Below are positions 16,457-25,058 of a stretch of DNA of 64,000 nucleotides, one piece after another. Below the pieces are notes generated by a model. The model saw only the letters and a list, made by a program, of their open reading frames with translations, did no database searches and had not been told where the DNA came from. The translations under genes were made by a program, and so were the position numbers. This DNA is from Paenibacillus sp. 32O-W (lineage in GTDB: Bacteria; Bacillota; Bacilli; Paenibacillales; NBRC-103111): NCBI RefSeq assembly GCF_007679495.1, contig NZ_VEGP01000006.1, positions 79,340 through 143,339 of the forward strand, in the 5' to 3' direction. The first letter of the stretch is position 1. Every line of letters begins with the position of its first letter.

Positions 16457-17065
16457 TCACTTGAAATGAGTACACAAAACTTGAATGGCGTCCTGCCGGA
16501 TGACTGCTTTCCCGTATTCCTCCAATACAGCCGGAGTTACCGAAGCTGCGTCCCCATATTCCGACAAAACAGCAATAATCGCCTGGTAATTACTGTCTTT
16601 TTCATCCATTCCTGCAGGATCAAGCTGAAGAATCCATTTATTCTGGTAAGAGTAAAGCGTACCGCCGTCCTTAACGAGCGGGTTAATCACCTTCGCCATT
16701 CTGAGCAGCTCTTCAAAGTCATGGAAGACGTAGGAGATCGTATCGCTTTGCTCCAGTGTTACCTCCATCTCATAGATATCTTCCTCTTCATCCAAGAGAG
16801 AGTCCTGGGAATCGGAGCCGTTCATCTTCCCTCTCGTAACGATGACCACCATTCCTTGGGCAGGCAGTGCGAACACTTCTACAGCAAGGGGACCTGTCGC
16901 GTCGAACCCGAGTTCCGAATAAGCCTGCTCCATCATTTCGCTGAACAGTTCATGAACCTTGGGAATTTCTCGCCACATATCTTCCTTCTGAATACCGCGT
17001 TCGGTCAAATCGTCAAAGGTTAGGAAAATTCTTATTTTATCCGAACTTAACCGCTCAATCTTCAT
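16457..17065 (-). CDS. mecB: MecA-family adaptor protein (YpbH/MecB-like)
   Basis: 202 residues. MecA proteins bind ClpC through a C-terminal domain and present substrates for degradation. The N-terminus MKIERLSSDKIRIFLTFDDL is characteristic; the acidic middle (DSLLDEEEDIYE) is the usual linker, and the C-terminal domain (about 115-202) contains YVFHDFEELLRMA. Location next to gudB and prsW matches B. subtilis ypbH (mecB), not mecA. ATG 17065 is set by AGGGGGG 6-7 nt upstream. An extended -10 promoter lies about 110 nt upstream. A terminator follows the gene. Confidence 0.85.
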   Translation of the reverse strand: MKIERLSSDKIRIFLTFDDLTERGIQKEDMWREIPKVHELFSEMMEQAYSELGFDATGPLAVEVFALPAQGMVVIVTRGKMNGSDSQDSLLDEEEDIYEMEVTLEQSDTISYVFHDFEELLRMAKVINPLVKDGGTLYSYQNKWILQLDPAGMDEKDSNYQAIIAVLSEYGDAASVTPAVLEEYGKAVIRQDAIQVLCTHFK

Positions 17066-17173
17066 ATAGGACCCCCCTTCTACTTTCACATCTGTCGTTT
17101 GGAACCCTAATAACAGATTATGAAAAATATGATTAATTGTGCTTTGGATTGTATAAAAGTTTATAGCACTATT

Positions 17174-17204
17174 ATTATAGCATGTTCTTCTTCTTTATGG
17201 CCAA
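17174..17204 (-). promoter_or_regulatory. Sigma-A promoter of the mecA paralogue
   Basis: A perfect TATAAT (17174-17179) with an upstream TGC makes an extended -10 on the minus strand. A weak TTGGCC sits at the -35 position (17199-17204) with a long 19-nt spacer. Confidence 0.5.
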
Positions 17205-17294
17205 TTTGTTGCAAAAAGATTGAGGGATAATAGTTTATTTCGGCAGCGTATTCCTTTCTTTGGTTTTACAATTGGGAGCCTAATAAATGATCTA

Positions 17295-17317
17295 TAAAAA
17301 AAGCTCCTGACGGAGCC
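17295..17317 (-). terminator. Orphan terminator hairpin
   Basis: GCTCC (17303-17307) and GGAGC (17312-17316) with a four-base loop are followed on the minus strand by seven U residues. No gene ends here on the minus strand: the nearest, at 18031, stops over 700 nt upstream. It may end a non-coding transcript or be a remnant. Confidence 0.5.
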
Positions 17318-17481
17318 CTGAGGGAAAACCAGACGTCACATCCGGGTCGGTAAAGACATCGCAAAGACGAGCAAAACGGCGAAAATACATTAAAATTGTG
17401 CCTTTTTCCAAAAAGAAGGCGAAAGACGCTCAAATGTCAGGTCTTTTTCACAAAATGGAGCCATTTCGCAAAAATCGCTCC

Positions 17482-17561
17482 AAAGACGTGCATTATTGCT
17501 CTAGAATCAGGTATGTAGCAACTTTTCTCCAAAAAGATGTGCATTATCGCTTTAGAATAGG
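17482..17561. repeat. Imperfect tandem repeat in the 17-18 kb gene-free region
   Basis: AAAGACGTGCATTATTGCTC (17482 onward) recurs as AAAGATGTGCATTATCGCTT about 50 nt later, each followed by TAGAAT. A more diverged related stretch precedes them near 17420. An open frame at 17398-17595 translates these repeats and has no coding character. A GC-rich hairpin (GCCGTCC and GGACGG arms) follows at about 17594-17632. The whole stretch 17205-18030 holds repeats and no gene I can support. Confidence 0.55.
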
Positions 17562-17754
17562 GCACTCCTTATACTTTCTAAAATGGCAAGGATAAACGGC
17601 TTTCGCCGTCCTTAGGACGGGGGCGCGTTTACCGATGAAATAAATATAGACTTTCTAATGTGGTAAAAAAACCTAGCGGGACAACTGAGGCTGTCGATTC
17701 ATTATGGGAAAGGCGTTCAACTGATGTTGTACTAGTGAAGAGCCCAACAGCGGG

Positions 17755-17938
17755 ACGGAACTGGAAGACCTTATTTCGTCAACATAGACGGTTTTTTTAC
17801 GCTAACGGAAACAGTTGCGCTTATTGCTTGGAATTCCCCTGCTTTTGCGAGCATTTCTTGGGAATAAGGTCATCTGGTTCCGTTAAAATGACCGAAAGGC
17901 CCTTCTGAAGCGATTAAGGTCTCCAGGTTCCGTTATAA
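17755..17938. repeat. Four copies of a 23-nt intergenic repeat, two in each orientation
   Basis: The unit is close to AATAAGGTC..CTGGTTCCGTTA. Direct copies occur at about 17863-17885 and 17913-17935; reverse-complement copies at about 17755-17775 and 17803-17825. Spacing is 48-60 nt. Sequences of this type are, in my recollection, dispersed through Paenibacillus intergenic regions. No protein or RNA function is visible. Confidence 0.65.
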
Positions 17939-18030
17939 CCAAACCATGCAGGGTACTCACATGATCTTAGTTGTACACCATTGATAGACAGCCTCCAACT
18001 TACCGCTAGGCTTGTGCTTATGAAGTCAGA

Positions 18031-18396
18031 TTAAGAGCGAATAGGGCTGAATTCCGACTTTTGGTTCTGATTATGCTCCAATATTTCCTGCACCGTCGCT
18101 GTAAGCTCGGGATCCTTGCTAACAATTTCCTCAACGTCCTTGAGCTGATACTTGGACGTTAGCGTATGATCAGCGATGCTGCCGGCAGTCTTGGCTTCAG
18201 GCTGCTTTGGTTCGCTCGAAGCTCCGGTCTGGCTGGTTGCTGAAGCAAATCCGAAAACTTTGGAATTGGACATCATCTTCTGAGCTGAACCGGCAGCTTG
18301 GACAAGTCCGGACCAAACTTTATCGCGGTTGCGGCTGACATAGATGGCTGCCGCTGCTCCTGCAATTCCACCCATTAAAAAAGTGGCCATGCGCAT
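18031..18396 (-). CDS. Small membrane-anchored protein of unknown function (YtxH-like layout)
   Basis: 121 residues. An N-terminal glycine/alanine-rich membrane segment (ATFLMGGIAGAAAAIYVSR, about 3-21) is followed by a basic stretch RNRDKVWSG, then a long polar, probably disordered part. This anchor-plus-charged-tail layout resembles YtxH-type general stress proteins, but no diagnostic motif was seen. ATG 18396 follows GGGAGG by 8 nt; the open frame to 18435 lacks a site. It is divergent from the deacetylase gene at 18593. Confidence 0.6.
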   Translation of the reverse strand: MRMATFLMGGIAGAAAAIYVSRNRDKVWSGLVQAAGSAQKMMSNSKVFGFASATSQTGASSEPKQPEAKTAGSIADHTLTSKYQLKDVEEIVSKDPELTATVQEILEHNQNQKSEFSPIRS

Positions 18397-18592
18397 TGAT
18401 TTCGCCTCCCTAATAGTTACTTGATTCCGGTTCACAATTTATTGTTTGCCTGCTATATCAAACTTATCGCCGTGAAAAACAGGAAACCTCCGCCGGGCTG
18501 GGATTTCATGCCGATCTTAGTTACAATAGGGTAATCCGGTTTATTTTTACGCAGTTTAATTACGATTTTAATTAATCATGGGAGAGATATTT

Positions 18593-19408
18593 ATGAAAAA
18601 GACTTGGATAGTTCTTACTCTGGGGACGGTTCTCCTCACGGCTTGCTCCGCTCCTTCCGCCGCGAACGGGCCGTCTGCTTCACCTGCGGATCCGATACCG
18701 TCCGCTACGCCGGTTCCGTCTCCGGAGCCGCCGGCAGATCCGACACCTGAGCCCGTTCCGGAGGCTCCTGCCATTGCCTATCGGATGAAAGACAATTACG
18801 CCCTGACTCCTTTAGATCCCGATGGAAACAAGAAGATGGTGCTGCTGACTTTTGACGATGGCCCGAAGGATAAGGAAATGATTGAATCCATGCTGGACAC
18901 CCTCGACAAGCATGAGGCCAAAGCGATTTTTTTCGTCAATGGCTATCGGATTAAACAGAACCCCGAGCTGCTCCAGTTGATCCACGATCGGGGGCAAATC
19001 ATTGGGAATCATTCTTGGGACCATATTGATTTGAAAAACGAAAGCAAGGAAACGATTGATCAGCAAATTGAAGACGTTCAGAAGATTGTCGCCGAGATGG
19101 TCGGCAGTGCGCCGAAGTTTTTCCGCCCTCCGTTCGGTTCGGCGAACGACTACGTGAAGGAGAAGGTGAAGGAAGAAGGAGCGCTCTTCATGACCTGGTC
19201 CAACGGCTCCCTGGACTGGGACGCATCGGCCAAGAACAAGCCGGAGGTCGTTATTCAAAATGTTCTGGACCAGCTTCATCCGGGAAGCAATATTCTCATG
19301 CATGAGCTCCCATGGACCGTTGAGGCGCTGGACACCTTGCTGGACAAACTCGAAGAGGAAGGCTACGGATTCATTGATCCCCGCACAATAGAAACGGATA
19401 GCCCTTGA
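18593..19408 (+). CDS. Polysaccharide deacetylase (NodB domain) lipoprotein
   Basis: 271 residues. The signal MKKTWIVLTLGTVLLTAC ends in a lipobox, so the protein is a surface lipoprotein. A proline/serine-rich linker (about 19-60) leads into a NodB homology domain. Its motifs are LLTFDDGPKD (motif 1, catalytic Asp and metal Asp), NHSWDH (H-x3-H metal ligands), RPPFGSAN (motif 3), TWSNGSLDWD (motif 4) and NILMHELPWT (motif 5 with catalytic His). These enzymes remove acetyl groups from peptidoglycan or chitin-like sugars. ATG 18593 follows GGGAGAG. It stands alone and converges with the CPBP gene. Confidence 0.9.
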   Translation: MKKTWIVLTLGTVLLTACSAPSAANGPSASPADPIPSATPVPSPEPPADPTPEPVPEAPAIAYRMKDNYALTPLDPDGNKKMVLLTFDDGPKDKEMIESMLDTLDKHEAKAIFFVNGYRIKQNPELLQLIHDRGQIIGNHSWDHIDLKNESKETIDQQIEDVQKIVAEMVGSAPKFFRPPFGSANDYVKEKVKEEGALFMTWSNGSLDWDASAKNKPEVVIQNVLDQLHPGSNILMHELPWTVEALDTLLDKLEEEGYGFIDPRTIETDSP

Positions 19409-19455
19409 GAGGCTATCCGCTGCCTGATGGCGGATTGCGGCGGAAGACAAGTCCG

Positions 19456-20061
19456 TTACGCCGCATCCTTCTTAAATCTTATTATACAGCCCATCACCAG
19501 ATCGATTAGGAAATGGGCGATGATCGGGGTCCACAGCGTCCCGGTATGGATGAAGATCCAGCCCAGGCCGTAGCTGATGCAAAACACGAGGCCCGTCATC
19601 AGCCAATGCTGAAGATAGCGGACATGGATAGCCGCAAAGAGTATGCTGGTCCAATAAGGGCCCATCCAATGCTGCAGAGCCCCTCTAAACAGCAGCTCCT
19701 CACAAACCGCCACTATGAAGCACAAAATTAGAATATGCCATAGGGGCCTCCTGCCAAACATCTTCTCATTAATCCCGCCATCATCCGTCACTTCCTCCGG
19801 CACCCAGCGGGAAATCAGCATATCCGCCGCCAGGACAACCAACGCGAACCCCGCTCCCCAAAGGACGGCCTGAATAGGATCCGTAATACTCAGCAGGGAC
19901 GACAACCCGTTGTTCTTCTGAAACAGGATAAGAATAAGAGCCAGCAGCAGGCACGCTAACTGAGTGAAATATAAATTTAGCAGAATCACCCGGTCATCCA
20001 GCCTGCTGATATCGACCTGCCCTACCTTCCATTTCTTAAATTTTAGCTTCCACTTTTTCAT
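19456..20061 (-). CDS. CPBP-family intramembrane metalloprotease
   Basis: 201 residues with about six membrane segments. The ABI/CPBP motifs are present in order: CEELLFRGALQHW (E-E-x3-R), FAAIHVRY (F-x3-H) and IIAHFLIDLVMG (H-x3-D/N). Such proteins are related to Rce1 type prenyl endopeptidases and are also linked to bacteriocin immunity. A basic cytoplasmic N-terminus (KKWKLKFKKWKVG) precedes the first segment. Substrate unknown. The rhodanese gene is 24 nt upstream on the same strand, so the two may be co-transcribed. Confidence 0.85.
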   Translation of the reverse strand: MKKWKLKFKKWKVGQVDISRLDDRVILLNLYFTQLACLLLALILILFQKNNGLSSLLSITDPIQAVLWGAGFALVVLAADMLISRWVPEEVTDDGGINEKMFGRRPLWHILILCFIVAVCEELLFRGALQHWMGPYWTSILFAAIHVRYLQHWLMTGLVFCISYGLGWIFIHTGTLWTPIIAHFLIDLVMGCIIRFKKDAA

Positions 20062-20085
20062 AGAATCCCTTTCGCGCTGTAACAG

Positions 20086-20409
20086 CTAGTCGTAAATAAA
20101 ACCGCGGAGACCGGAAACTGCCGCCATCCCCCCAATTACATTAACGACATTCTCCAATCCGTTCTGCAGCAGGTAGCGGACGACCATCTCGCTTCTGACA
20201 CCATGGGCGCATACAATATAAATCAGATTATCGGATGGAAGCTCCTTCATTCTTTCGGGAATACTATTCATTGGGATGTGTACCGCTTCCTCCAGGTGAT
20301 AATAATCCCATTCCTCCTGCTCCCTGACATCGACAATAAGATCTGCAGCCAATTCCCCCGCCTTTAGCTTGCGGTCGAAATCTTCCGGTGTTATATTATG
20401 GTGAATCAT
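20086..20409 (-). CDS. Single-domain rhodanese-like sulfurtransferase
   Basis: 107 residues, one rhodanese domain. The active-site loop CAHGVRS (C-x4-R-S) is intact after LIYIVCA, and the N-terminal LIVDVREQEEWDYYHLEEA is the CH2A-type motif. It can carry persulfide sulfur; the acceptor is unknown. ATG 20409 is chosen because AGGAAG precedes it; the frame also opens at TTG 20430. It lies head to head with the ppa gene, about 180 nt away. Confidence 0.88.
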   Translation of the reverse strand: MIHHNITPEDFDRKLKAGELAADLIVDVREQEEWDYYHLEEAVHIPMNSIPERMKELPSDNLIYIVCAHGVRSEMVVRYLLQNGLENVVNVIGGMAAVSGLRGFIYD

Positions 20410-20493
20410 GCGGATCTTCCTTTCTGCCAATGAGCTTTATGAAGCTTATTTGAAGGATAACGAAAAAAAAAGACGAATTCAAGCGGACAATGA

Positions 20494-20521
20494 TTGCTTT
20501 TGCCGAGCAGCTTACTATAAA
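20494..20521 (+). promoter_or_regulatory. Candidate sigma-A promoter of ppa
   Basis: TTGCTT (20494-20499) and TATAAA (20516-20521) are 16 nt apart, giving a leader of about 65 nt to the ppa ATG. Confidence 0.45.
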
Positions 20522-20593
20522 ATAATAAACGGTAAGTTTCGGTAAAAGCCTTACATTCCAGTAGGAATGGTTAGAGTTTAAGGAGGAAAGAAC

Positions 20594-21082
20594 ATGTCAA
20601 ATTTAGTCGTAGATGCTTTCATTGAAATTCCAACAGGAAGTCAGAACAAGTACGAGTACGATGAAGACAAGGGAGCCTTCATTCTGGACCGGGTGCTGTA
20701 TTCTCCAATGCATTATCCGGCCGAATACGGTTATTTGAAGAACACACTGGCGCTGGACGGGGACCCGCTGGACATTCTCGTTCTGACTTCATTCCCGACG
20801 TTCCCCGGATGCGTAATCGAAGCCCGCGTGATCGGCGTCCTCATTATGACGGATGATAAAGGACCGGATGAGAAACTGTTAGGCGTTCCCGTGAACGATC
20901 CGCGCTTTGACGGCGTAAATTCGTTGGAGGATATCCCTCAGCACAAGCTTAAGGAAATCGCCCATTTCTTCGAGGTTTATAAAGATTTGGAAAATAAGAA
21001 GACCGTTATCGAAGGCTGGAAGGATGCCGCTTTCGCCGCCAATCTGTACCAGGAATGCCTGGATAGACACAGCGGGAAGTAA
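20594..21082 (+). CDS. ppa: Inorganic pyrophosphatase, family I
   Basis: 162 residues. It hydrolyses pyrophosphate to phosphate and so drives biosynthetic reactions. Metal and substrate residues of the soluble type are present: EIPTGSQNKYEYDEDKG, YPAEYGYLKNT and DGDPLDILV with the D-x-D-P-x-D signature, then VPVNDPRFD. AAGGAGG precedes ATG 20594. It is a family I enzyme, whereas B. subtilis uses a family II enzyme (PpaC). No operon partner is seen; serA follows behind its own promoter and T-box. Confidence 0.94.
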   Translation: MSNLVVDAFIEIPTGSQNKYEYDEDKGAFILDRVLYSPMHYPAEYGYLKNTLALDGDPLDILVLTSFPTFPGCVIEARVIGVLIMTDDKGPDEKLLGVPVNDPRFDGVNSLEDIPQHKLKEIAHFFEVYKDLENKKTVIEGWKDAAFAANLYQECLDRHSGK

Positions 21083-21133
21083 AGCGGAAGCCGGCCGGGA
21101 ACAAGTTGACACAAAATTGTCTTTAATTAGTTG

Positions 21134-21162
21134 TTGACCTTTGCGGACTTGCATGGTACATT
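21134..21162 (+). promoter_or_regulatory. Sigma-A promoter of the serA T-box leader
   Basis: TTGACC (21134-21139) and TACATT (21157-21162) with a 17-nt spacer. Transcription would begin near 21169, just before the T-box leader. A second TTGACA at 21107 lacks a matching -10. Confidence 0.55.
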
Positions 21163-21174
21163 ATGAAAAAATCA

Positions 21175-21486
21175 ATAACGCAACATAACAGTGATGGAAC
21201 CAAGCGTAAGGAAGCCTTCAGAGAGCCGATGGTCGGTGTGAATCGGCGGTGATAATTATGCGGAGCATTCCGGAGTTGCTGCGCTGAACAACGAGCGGAT
21301 GAGAAGGATCCTATCCCCCATCATGCTTCGAAGTAGGTGCGGTCGGCAGAAGCCGTTATCTTCAAGGCCAGCGAATGGCCGCTGAGGCTGTCATGCGCAA
21401 GCATACAGCGAATAAGGGTGGCAACACGAAAGTTAACTCTCGTCCCTTCTGTACGGAATCCGTATAGAGGAGATGGGAGTTTTTTA
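21175..21486 (+). promoter_or_regulatory. T-box riboswitch leader of serA
   Basis: The conserved T-box core AGGGTGGCAACACG is at 21415-21428. It is followed by a terminator stem (21435-21481, 15 of 16 pairs between AACTCTCGTCCC and its partner) and a run of six T. The upstream 240 nt can fold into the usual stem I to III region. T-boxes bind an uncharged tRNA through a specifier codon and switch from termination to readthrough. The gene controlled is serA, so a serine specifier is expected; UCC at 21269-21271, followed by a purine, is a candidate, but I could not fold stem I reliably. Confidence 0.9.
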
Positions 21487-21550
21487 ATTTAAATACACGG
21501 CTGCTCCCAACCGCCGGGTATCTTACTGACTTAGAGGAGGACAATCAACC

Positions 21551-23137
21551 ATGTACAAAGTGTTAGTTTCTGATCCAATCAGTGATTTGGGCATACGCCA
21601 GCTAAGTGAGGCTGACGATGTTATCGTAGACAAGAAGACGGGGCTTTCCGAGGATGAGCTGACAGCCATTATTGGCGAATACGATGCACTTCTCGTCCGC
21701 AGCCAGACCAAGGTTACCGCTAAAATCATGCAGGCGGCCGCCCGCTTGAAAGTGATCGGACGCGCAGGCGTCGGTGTGGATAATATCGATCTGGAAGCTG
21801 CCACCCAACGGGGCATTGTCGTAGTTAACGCTCCTGACGGTAACACCATTGCCACTTGCGAGCTTACATTCGCCATGCTCATGGCGGTTGCGCGGCAAAT
21901 TCCGCAAGCCTATAAGAAGACCGTCTCCGGCGAATGGGACCGCAAATCGTTCGTAGGCGTCGAGCTGAGGAACAAAGTGCTCGGAGTTATCGGTATGGGC
22001 CGAATCGGCAGCGAGGTGGCCAAAAGAGCCAAAGTATTCGGAATGGAGATTGTAGGCTACGATCCGTTCCTTACCCAGGAGCGCGCCGACAAGCTCGGAG
22101 TCAAATTGGCCACGGTGGACGAAATTGCCTCGCAGGCTGATTTTATTACCGTCCATACTCCGCTGACGAATGAAACCCGCAACTTGATCGACCGTCCGCA
22201 ATTCCAGCTTATGAAAAAGGGAGTGCGCATCGTGAACTGCGCACGCGGCGGAATTATTAACGAGCAGGCGCTGGTGGAAGCTATCGAGGAAGGTATCGTA
22301 GCGGGAGCGGGCTTTGACGTATTTGTAGAAGAACCGCCGGCTCCGGACCATCCGCTGTTGAACCATCCGAAAATCGTAGTCACCCCCCATCTGGGTGCTT
22401 CCACGGTGGAAGCCCAGGAGAACGTCGCTATCGATGTTTCGGAGGAGGTGCTGCATATTCTGCGCAACGAGCCGTTCAAGAACGCGGTGAATATGCCTCC
22501 TGTTCCACCGATCGTGCTGAACAAGCTGCAGCCGTACTTCGCGCTGAGCGAGAAGCTGGGCCGTTTCCTGGGTCAAATGACGGAAGGCCCCGCCCAGGAA
22601 ATCACGGTAGGCTTCACCGGCGAGCTGGCCGACCTGGATACGACCCATCTCAACCGTTACATTGTCAAAGGCCTCCTCTCCAATCACCTGGGCGGAGATG
22701 TCAACATCGTCAATGCGATGCATATGGCCAAGCTGAGAGACATCAAAATTGTCGTAAAGAAATCGTCAGCTTCCGAAAGCTTCACTAATCTGATTACCGT
22801 AACCTTGAAGACGGATAAAGAAACCCGGACACTGGCGGGAACCGTTCTTGAAGGCTATGGCGAGAGAATTGTGAAGATTGACAAGTATACGGTGGATGCA
22901 TCTCCGGAAGGCGCCATGCTTCTTATCTCGCATAATGACAAGCCGGGGATGGTCGGCCGGGTCGGAACGCTGCTCGGCATGAACGATGTCAACATCGCAT
23001 CCATGCAAGTGGGACGGAAGGAAGCGGGCGGCTCCGCAATCATGGTTCTGGCCATTGACAAGCACGCTTCGGCGGAAGTCGTCAACGAATTAAGCAAACT
23101 GCCGGAAATTATGAAAGTAAAGCAAATCATTTTGTAA
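21551..23137 (+). CDS. serA: D-3-phosphoglycerate dehydrogenase (with C-terminal ACT domain)
   Basis: 528 residues, the long form of the enzyme. It oxidises 3-phosphoglycerate at the first step of serine synthesis. The Rossmann loop GMGRIGSEVAK lies near residue 148. Catalytic Arg, Glu and His sit in NCARGGIINEQ, FVEEPPAPDHP and VTPHLGASTVEAQ. An intervening allosteric substrate-binding domain (about 325-450) is followed by an ACT domain (about 455-528, ISHNDKPGMVGRVGTLL), the usual site of serine feedback. AGAGGAGG precedes ATG 21551. Expression is controlled by the T-box leader; a bidirectional terminator follows. Confidence 0.97.
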   Translation: MYKVLVSDPISDLGIRQLSEADDVIVDKKTGLSEDELTAIIGEYDALLVRSQTKVTAKIMQAAARLKVIGRAGVGVDNIDLEAATQRGIVVVNAPDGNTIATCELTFAMLMAVARQIPQAYKKTVSGEWDRKSFVGVELRNKVLGVIGMGRIGSEVAKRAKVFGMEIVGYDPFLTQERADKLGVKLATVDEIASQADFITVHTPLTNETRNLIDRPQFQLMKKGVRIVNCARGGIINEQALVEAIEEGIVAGAGFDVFVEEPPAPDHPLLNHPKIVVTPHLGASTVEAQENVAIDVSEEVLHILRNEPFKNAVNMPPVPPIVLNKLQPYFALSEKLGRFLGQMTEGPAQEITVGFTGELADLDTTHLNRYIVKGLLSNHLGGDVNIVNAMHMAKLRDIKIVVKKSSASESFTNLITVTLKTDKETRTLAGTVLEGYGERIVKIDKYTVDASPEGAMLLISHNDKPGMVGRVGTLLGMNDVNIASMQVGRKEAGGSAIMVLAIDKHASAEVVNELSKLPEIMKVKQIIL

Positions 23138-23188
23138 AACGGCACTGTTTGTTTCACGTACAACAAGATTAGTCTCGTTTTTTCAACA

Positions 23189-23226
23189 AAATCAGGCCTC
23201 TTCCACGAATGGAAGAGGCCTGATTT
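23189..23226. terminator. Bidirectional terminator between serA and resE
   Basis: A perfect 17-base stem (23189-23205 with 23210-23226) around a four-base loop, with T-rich flanks on both sides. It separates the convergent serA (+) and resE (-) genes. Confidence 0.9.
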
Positions 23227-23237
23227 CGATTAATGGC

Positions 23238-25058
23238 TTACGATTCCGTCGGAAGCAGGATGGAAAAAGTCGTTCCCTGTCCAACGGTGCTTGTCGCGGA
23301 AATCGTTCCGCGATGCGCGTCGACAATGTTCTTGACGATGGCAAGCCCGAGACCGGTGCCGCCCGCCGCTCCTCTGGTCCTTGCCTTATCGGCTTTGTAG
23401 AACCGCTCGAAAATATAAGGCAGCGCGTCCGGCGGGATACCCTCGCCTTCATCCTCGATCTGGATCCTTACAGCCGAGGCTTTCATATATTCCGCTTTAT
23501 CGCAGCGTAGAGTAATGGTTGAGCCTTCCGAGCTGTGGCGAATGGCATTATCCAGCAAGTTCGTCAGAACTTGCTCCAGCCGGTCTTCATCCGCACTGCG
23601 GAGCACCAAGTCATGACAGCGCAGGTCGGTTTCGAGCCGAATTCCCTGATCTTTGGAAAGCACAAGAAACTTGCGCTGCACACGCTGGATCAGTTCCATA
23701 ATGTTAACCTCGCGGAGGTTCATCTCCATGTGGCCGTTTTCCATCCGCGCCAAGTCCAGCAAATCTTTAACAAGTCGCCCCATCCGCAAGGATTCATCAT
23801 GAATTACCTGAGCGAGCTCCTTGCGTTCCTCCGGCGATGCCGCAATGTCATCCACCAGAGCCTCACTGTACCCTTGCAGCATGGACAACGGAGTTCTCAG
23901 CTCATGGGACACATTGGCTACGAAATCCGTTCTCAGCTTCTCCAGACGGGTTTCTTCGGTAACGTCACGGATCACCGCAACTACTCCCCGCACCTGCTCC
24001 TCCGAATACAGCGGAGCCATGACGACGGACCAGACACCGTTCTTGACATGGAGCCTGGAGCTGATGCCTTTCGTCTCTTTCACCACTTCATTAAACAGCT
24101 GGCGCAGAGGGTCCGGAATATGCCCTTTATAAGGGGCCATAGCATCTTCTTCCTGCTCGTCCCAATCCAGCCCGTTCCAATCCTCCATCATCATCTCGCC
24201 ATGCGGATTGATAAATATGATATTTCCTTCCGGATCAAAGGAAATCACCGCGTCTTCCATACTGTGAAGAACGCTGGCCAGATTTTGCTTCTCATGGTTC
24301 AAATCCTTGATCGTCCCCTGAAGCCGGTCGGCCATCAGATTGAACGTTTGGGTCAGCTCGCCGATTTCATCGTTGGAGACGGGAGGAACTCTTTTGTCAT
24401 ACTGGCCGTAGGTGATGGAGTCGGCCGCTTTCTTCAGCTCGGTCAACGGCTTGGTTATCCGGGTAATAAGGAAGAAGGCGAAGAAGGTCGTCAGCAGAAA
24501 GCCCATTAAAGAAACGAGGGCAAACAGCCGCTTGACATATACTTGAGTATCCTCGACCGACTGCATGGATTGATAAACGATCATGACCGAGTACGGCTCG
24601 GCCTGCCCTTCGATATACAAGGGCATCGCCACATATACATATCCTCCATGCCATGGGTTCATCGAGACCGAAAATCGCTTGCGAATCGTTTCGCCCGCAA
24701 ATGCTGCCTCCAGTTCTTCGGGCTTCAGCACTTCCTTGAGCTTGATCATTTTGTCGCCCGCCATGAACAGCGGCTCGTCCATGCTGATCGCCCCCCGTTC
24801 CAGAAGCTTCATCCCGGAATCCTGGGTTTCGAGCAATTCGGACAAGGCCTCGAAATAAGGGTTGTCGTTATGGTGGGCAGACGCTTCGGACGCGATCTTA
24901 TTAGCAAGCCTCAACAGGTTCTCCTCTTGATTGCTTACATTCGGAAAGCTGGTATCGATGTAACGAAATAAGAAGAATCCGAGAATAAGAAGAACGACGG
25001 CCACCAGTCCGATAATCGTCATCCAAAGCTTGCCTACCACGCTCTTAATGATGAACAC
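23238..25058 (-). CDS. resE: Sensor histidine kinase ResE
   Basis: 606 residues. Two membrane segments (about 9-30 and 183-203) flank an extracytoplasmic sensor region; then come HAMP (about 204-256), PAS (about 265-370), HisKA with the phosphorylated His in FVANVSHELRTPLS, and HATPase with N box DNAIRHS, G1 DEGEGI and G2 GTGLGLAI. This is the ResE layout; ResE responds to oxygen limitation and NO and phosphorylates ResD. The GTG start shares one base with the resD stop (TAGTG), so the two are coupled. It sits next to resC, resB and resA as in B. subtilis. Confidence 0.93.
   Translation of the reverse strand: MFIIKSVVGKLWMTIIGLVAVVLLILGFFLFRYIDTSFPNVSNQEENLLRLANKIASEASAHHNDNPYFEALSELLETQDSGMKLLERGAISMDEPLFMAGDKMIKLKEVLKPEELEAAFAGETIRKRFSVSMNPWHGGYVYVAMPLYIEGQAEPYSVMIVYQSMQSVEDTQVYVKRLFALVSLMGFLLTTFFAFFLITRITKPLTELKKAADSITYGQYDKRVPPVSNDEIGELTQTFNLMADRLQGTIKDLNHEKQNLASVLHSMEDAVISFDPEGNIIFINPHGEMMMEDWNGLDWDEQEEDAMAPYKGHIPDPLRQLFNEVVKETKGISSRLHVKNGVWSVVMAPLYSEEQVRGVVAVIRDVTEETRLEKLRTDFVANVSHELRTPLSMLQGYSEALVDDIAASPEERKELAQVIHDESLRMGRLVKDLLDLARMENGHMEMNLREVNIMELIQRVQRKFLVLSKDQGIRLETDLRCHDLVLRSADEDRLEQVLTNLLDNAIRHSSEGSTITLRCDKAEYMKASAVRIQIEDEGEGIPPDALPYIFERFYKADKARTRGAAGGTGLGLAIVKNIVDAHRGTISATSTVGQGTTFSILLPTES

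Noticed and set aside
17398..17595. Plus-strand open frame of 65 codons in the repeat region
   Set aside because: It is a translation of the imperfect tandem repeats, without ribosome site.
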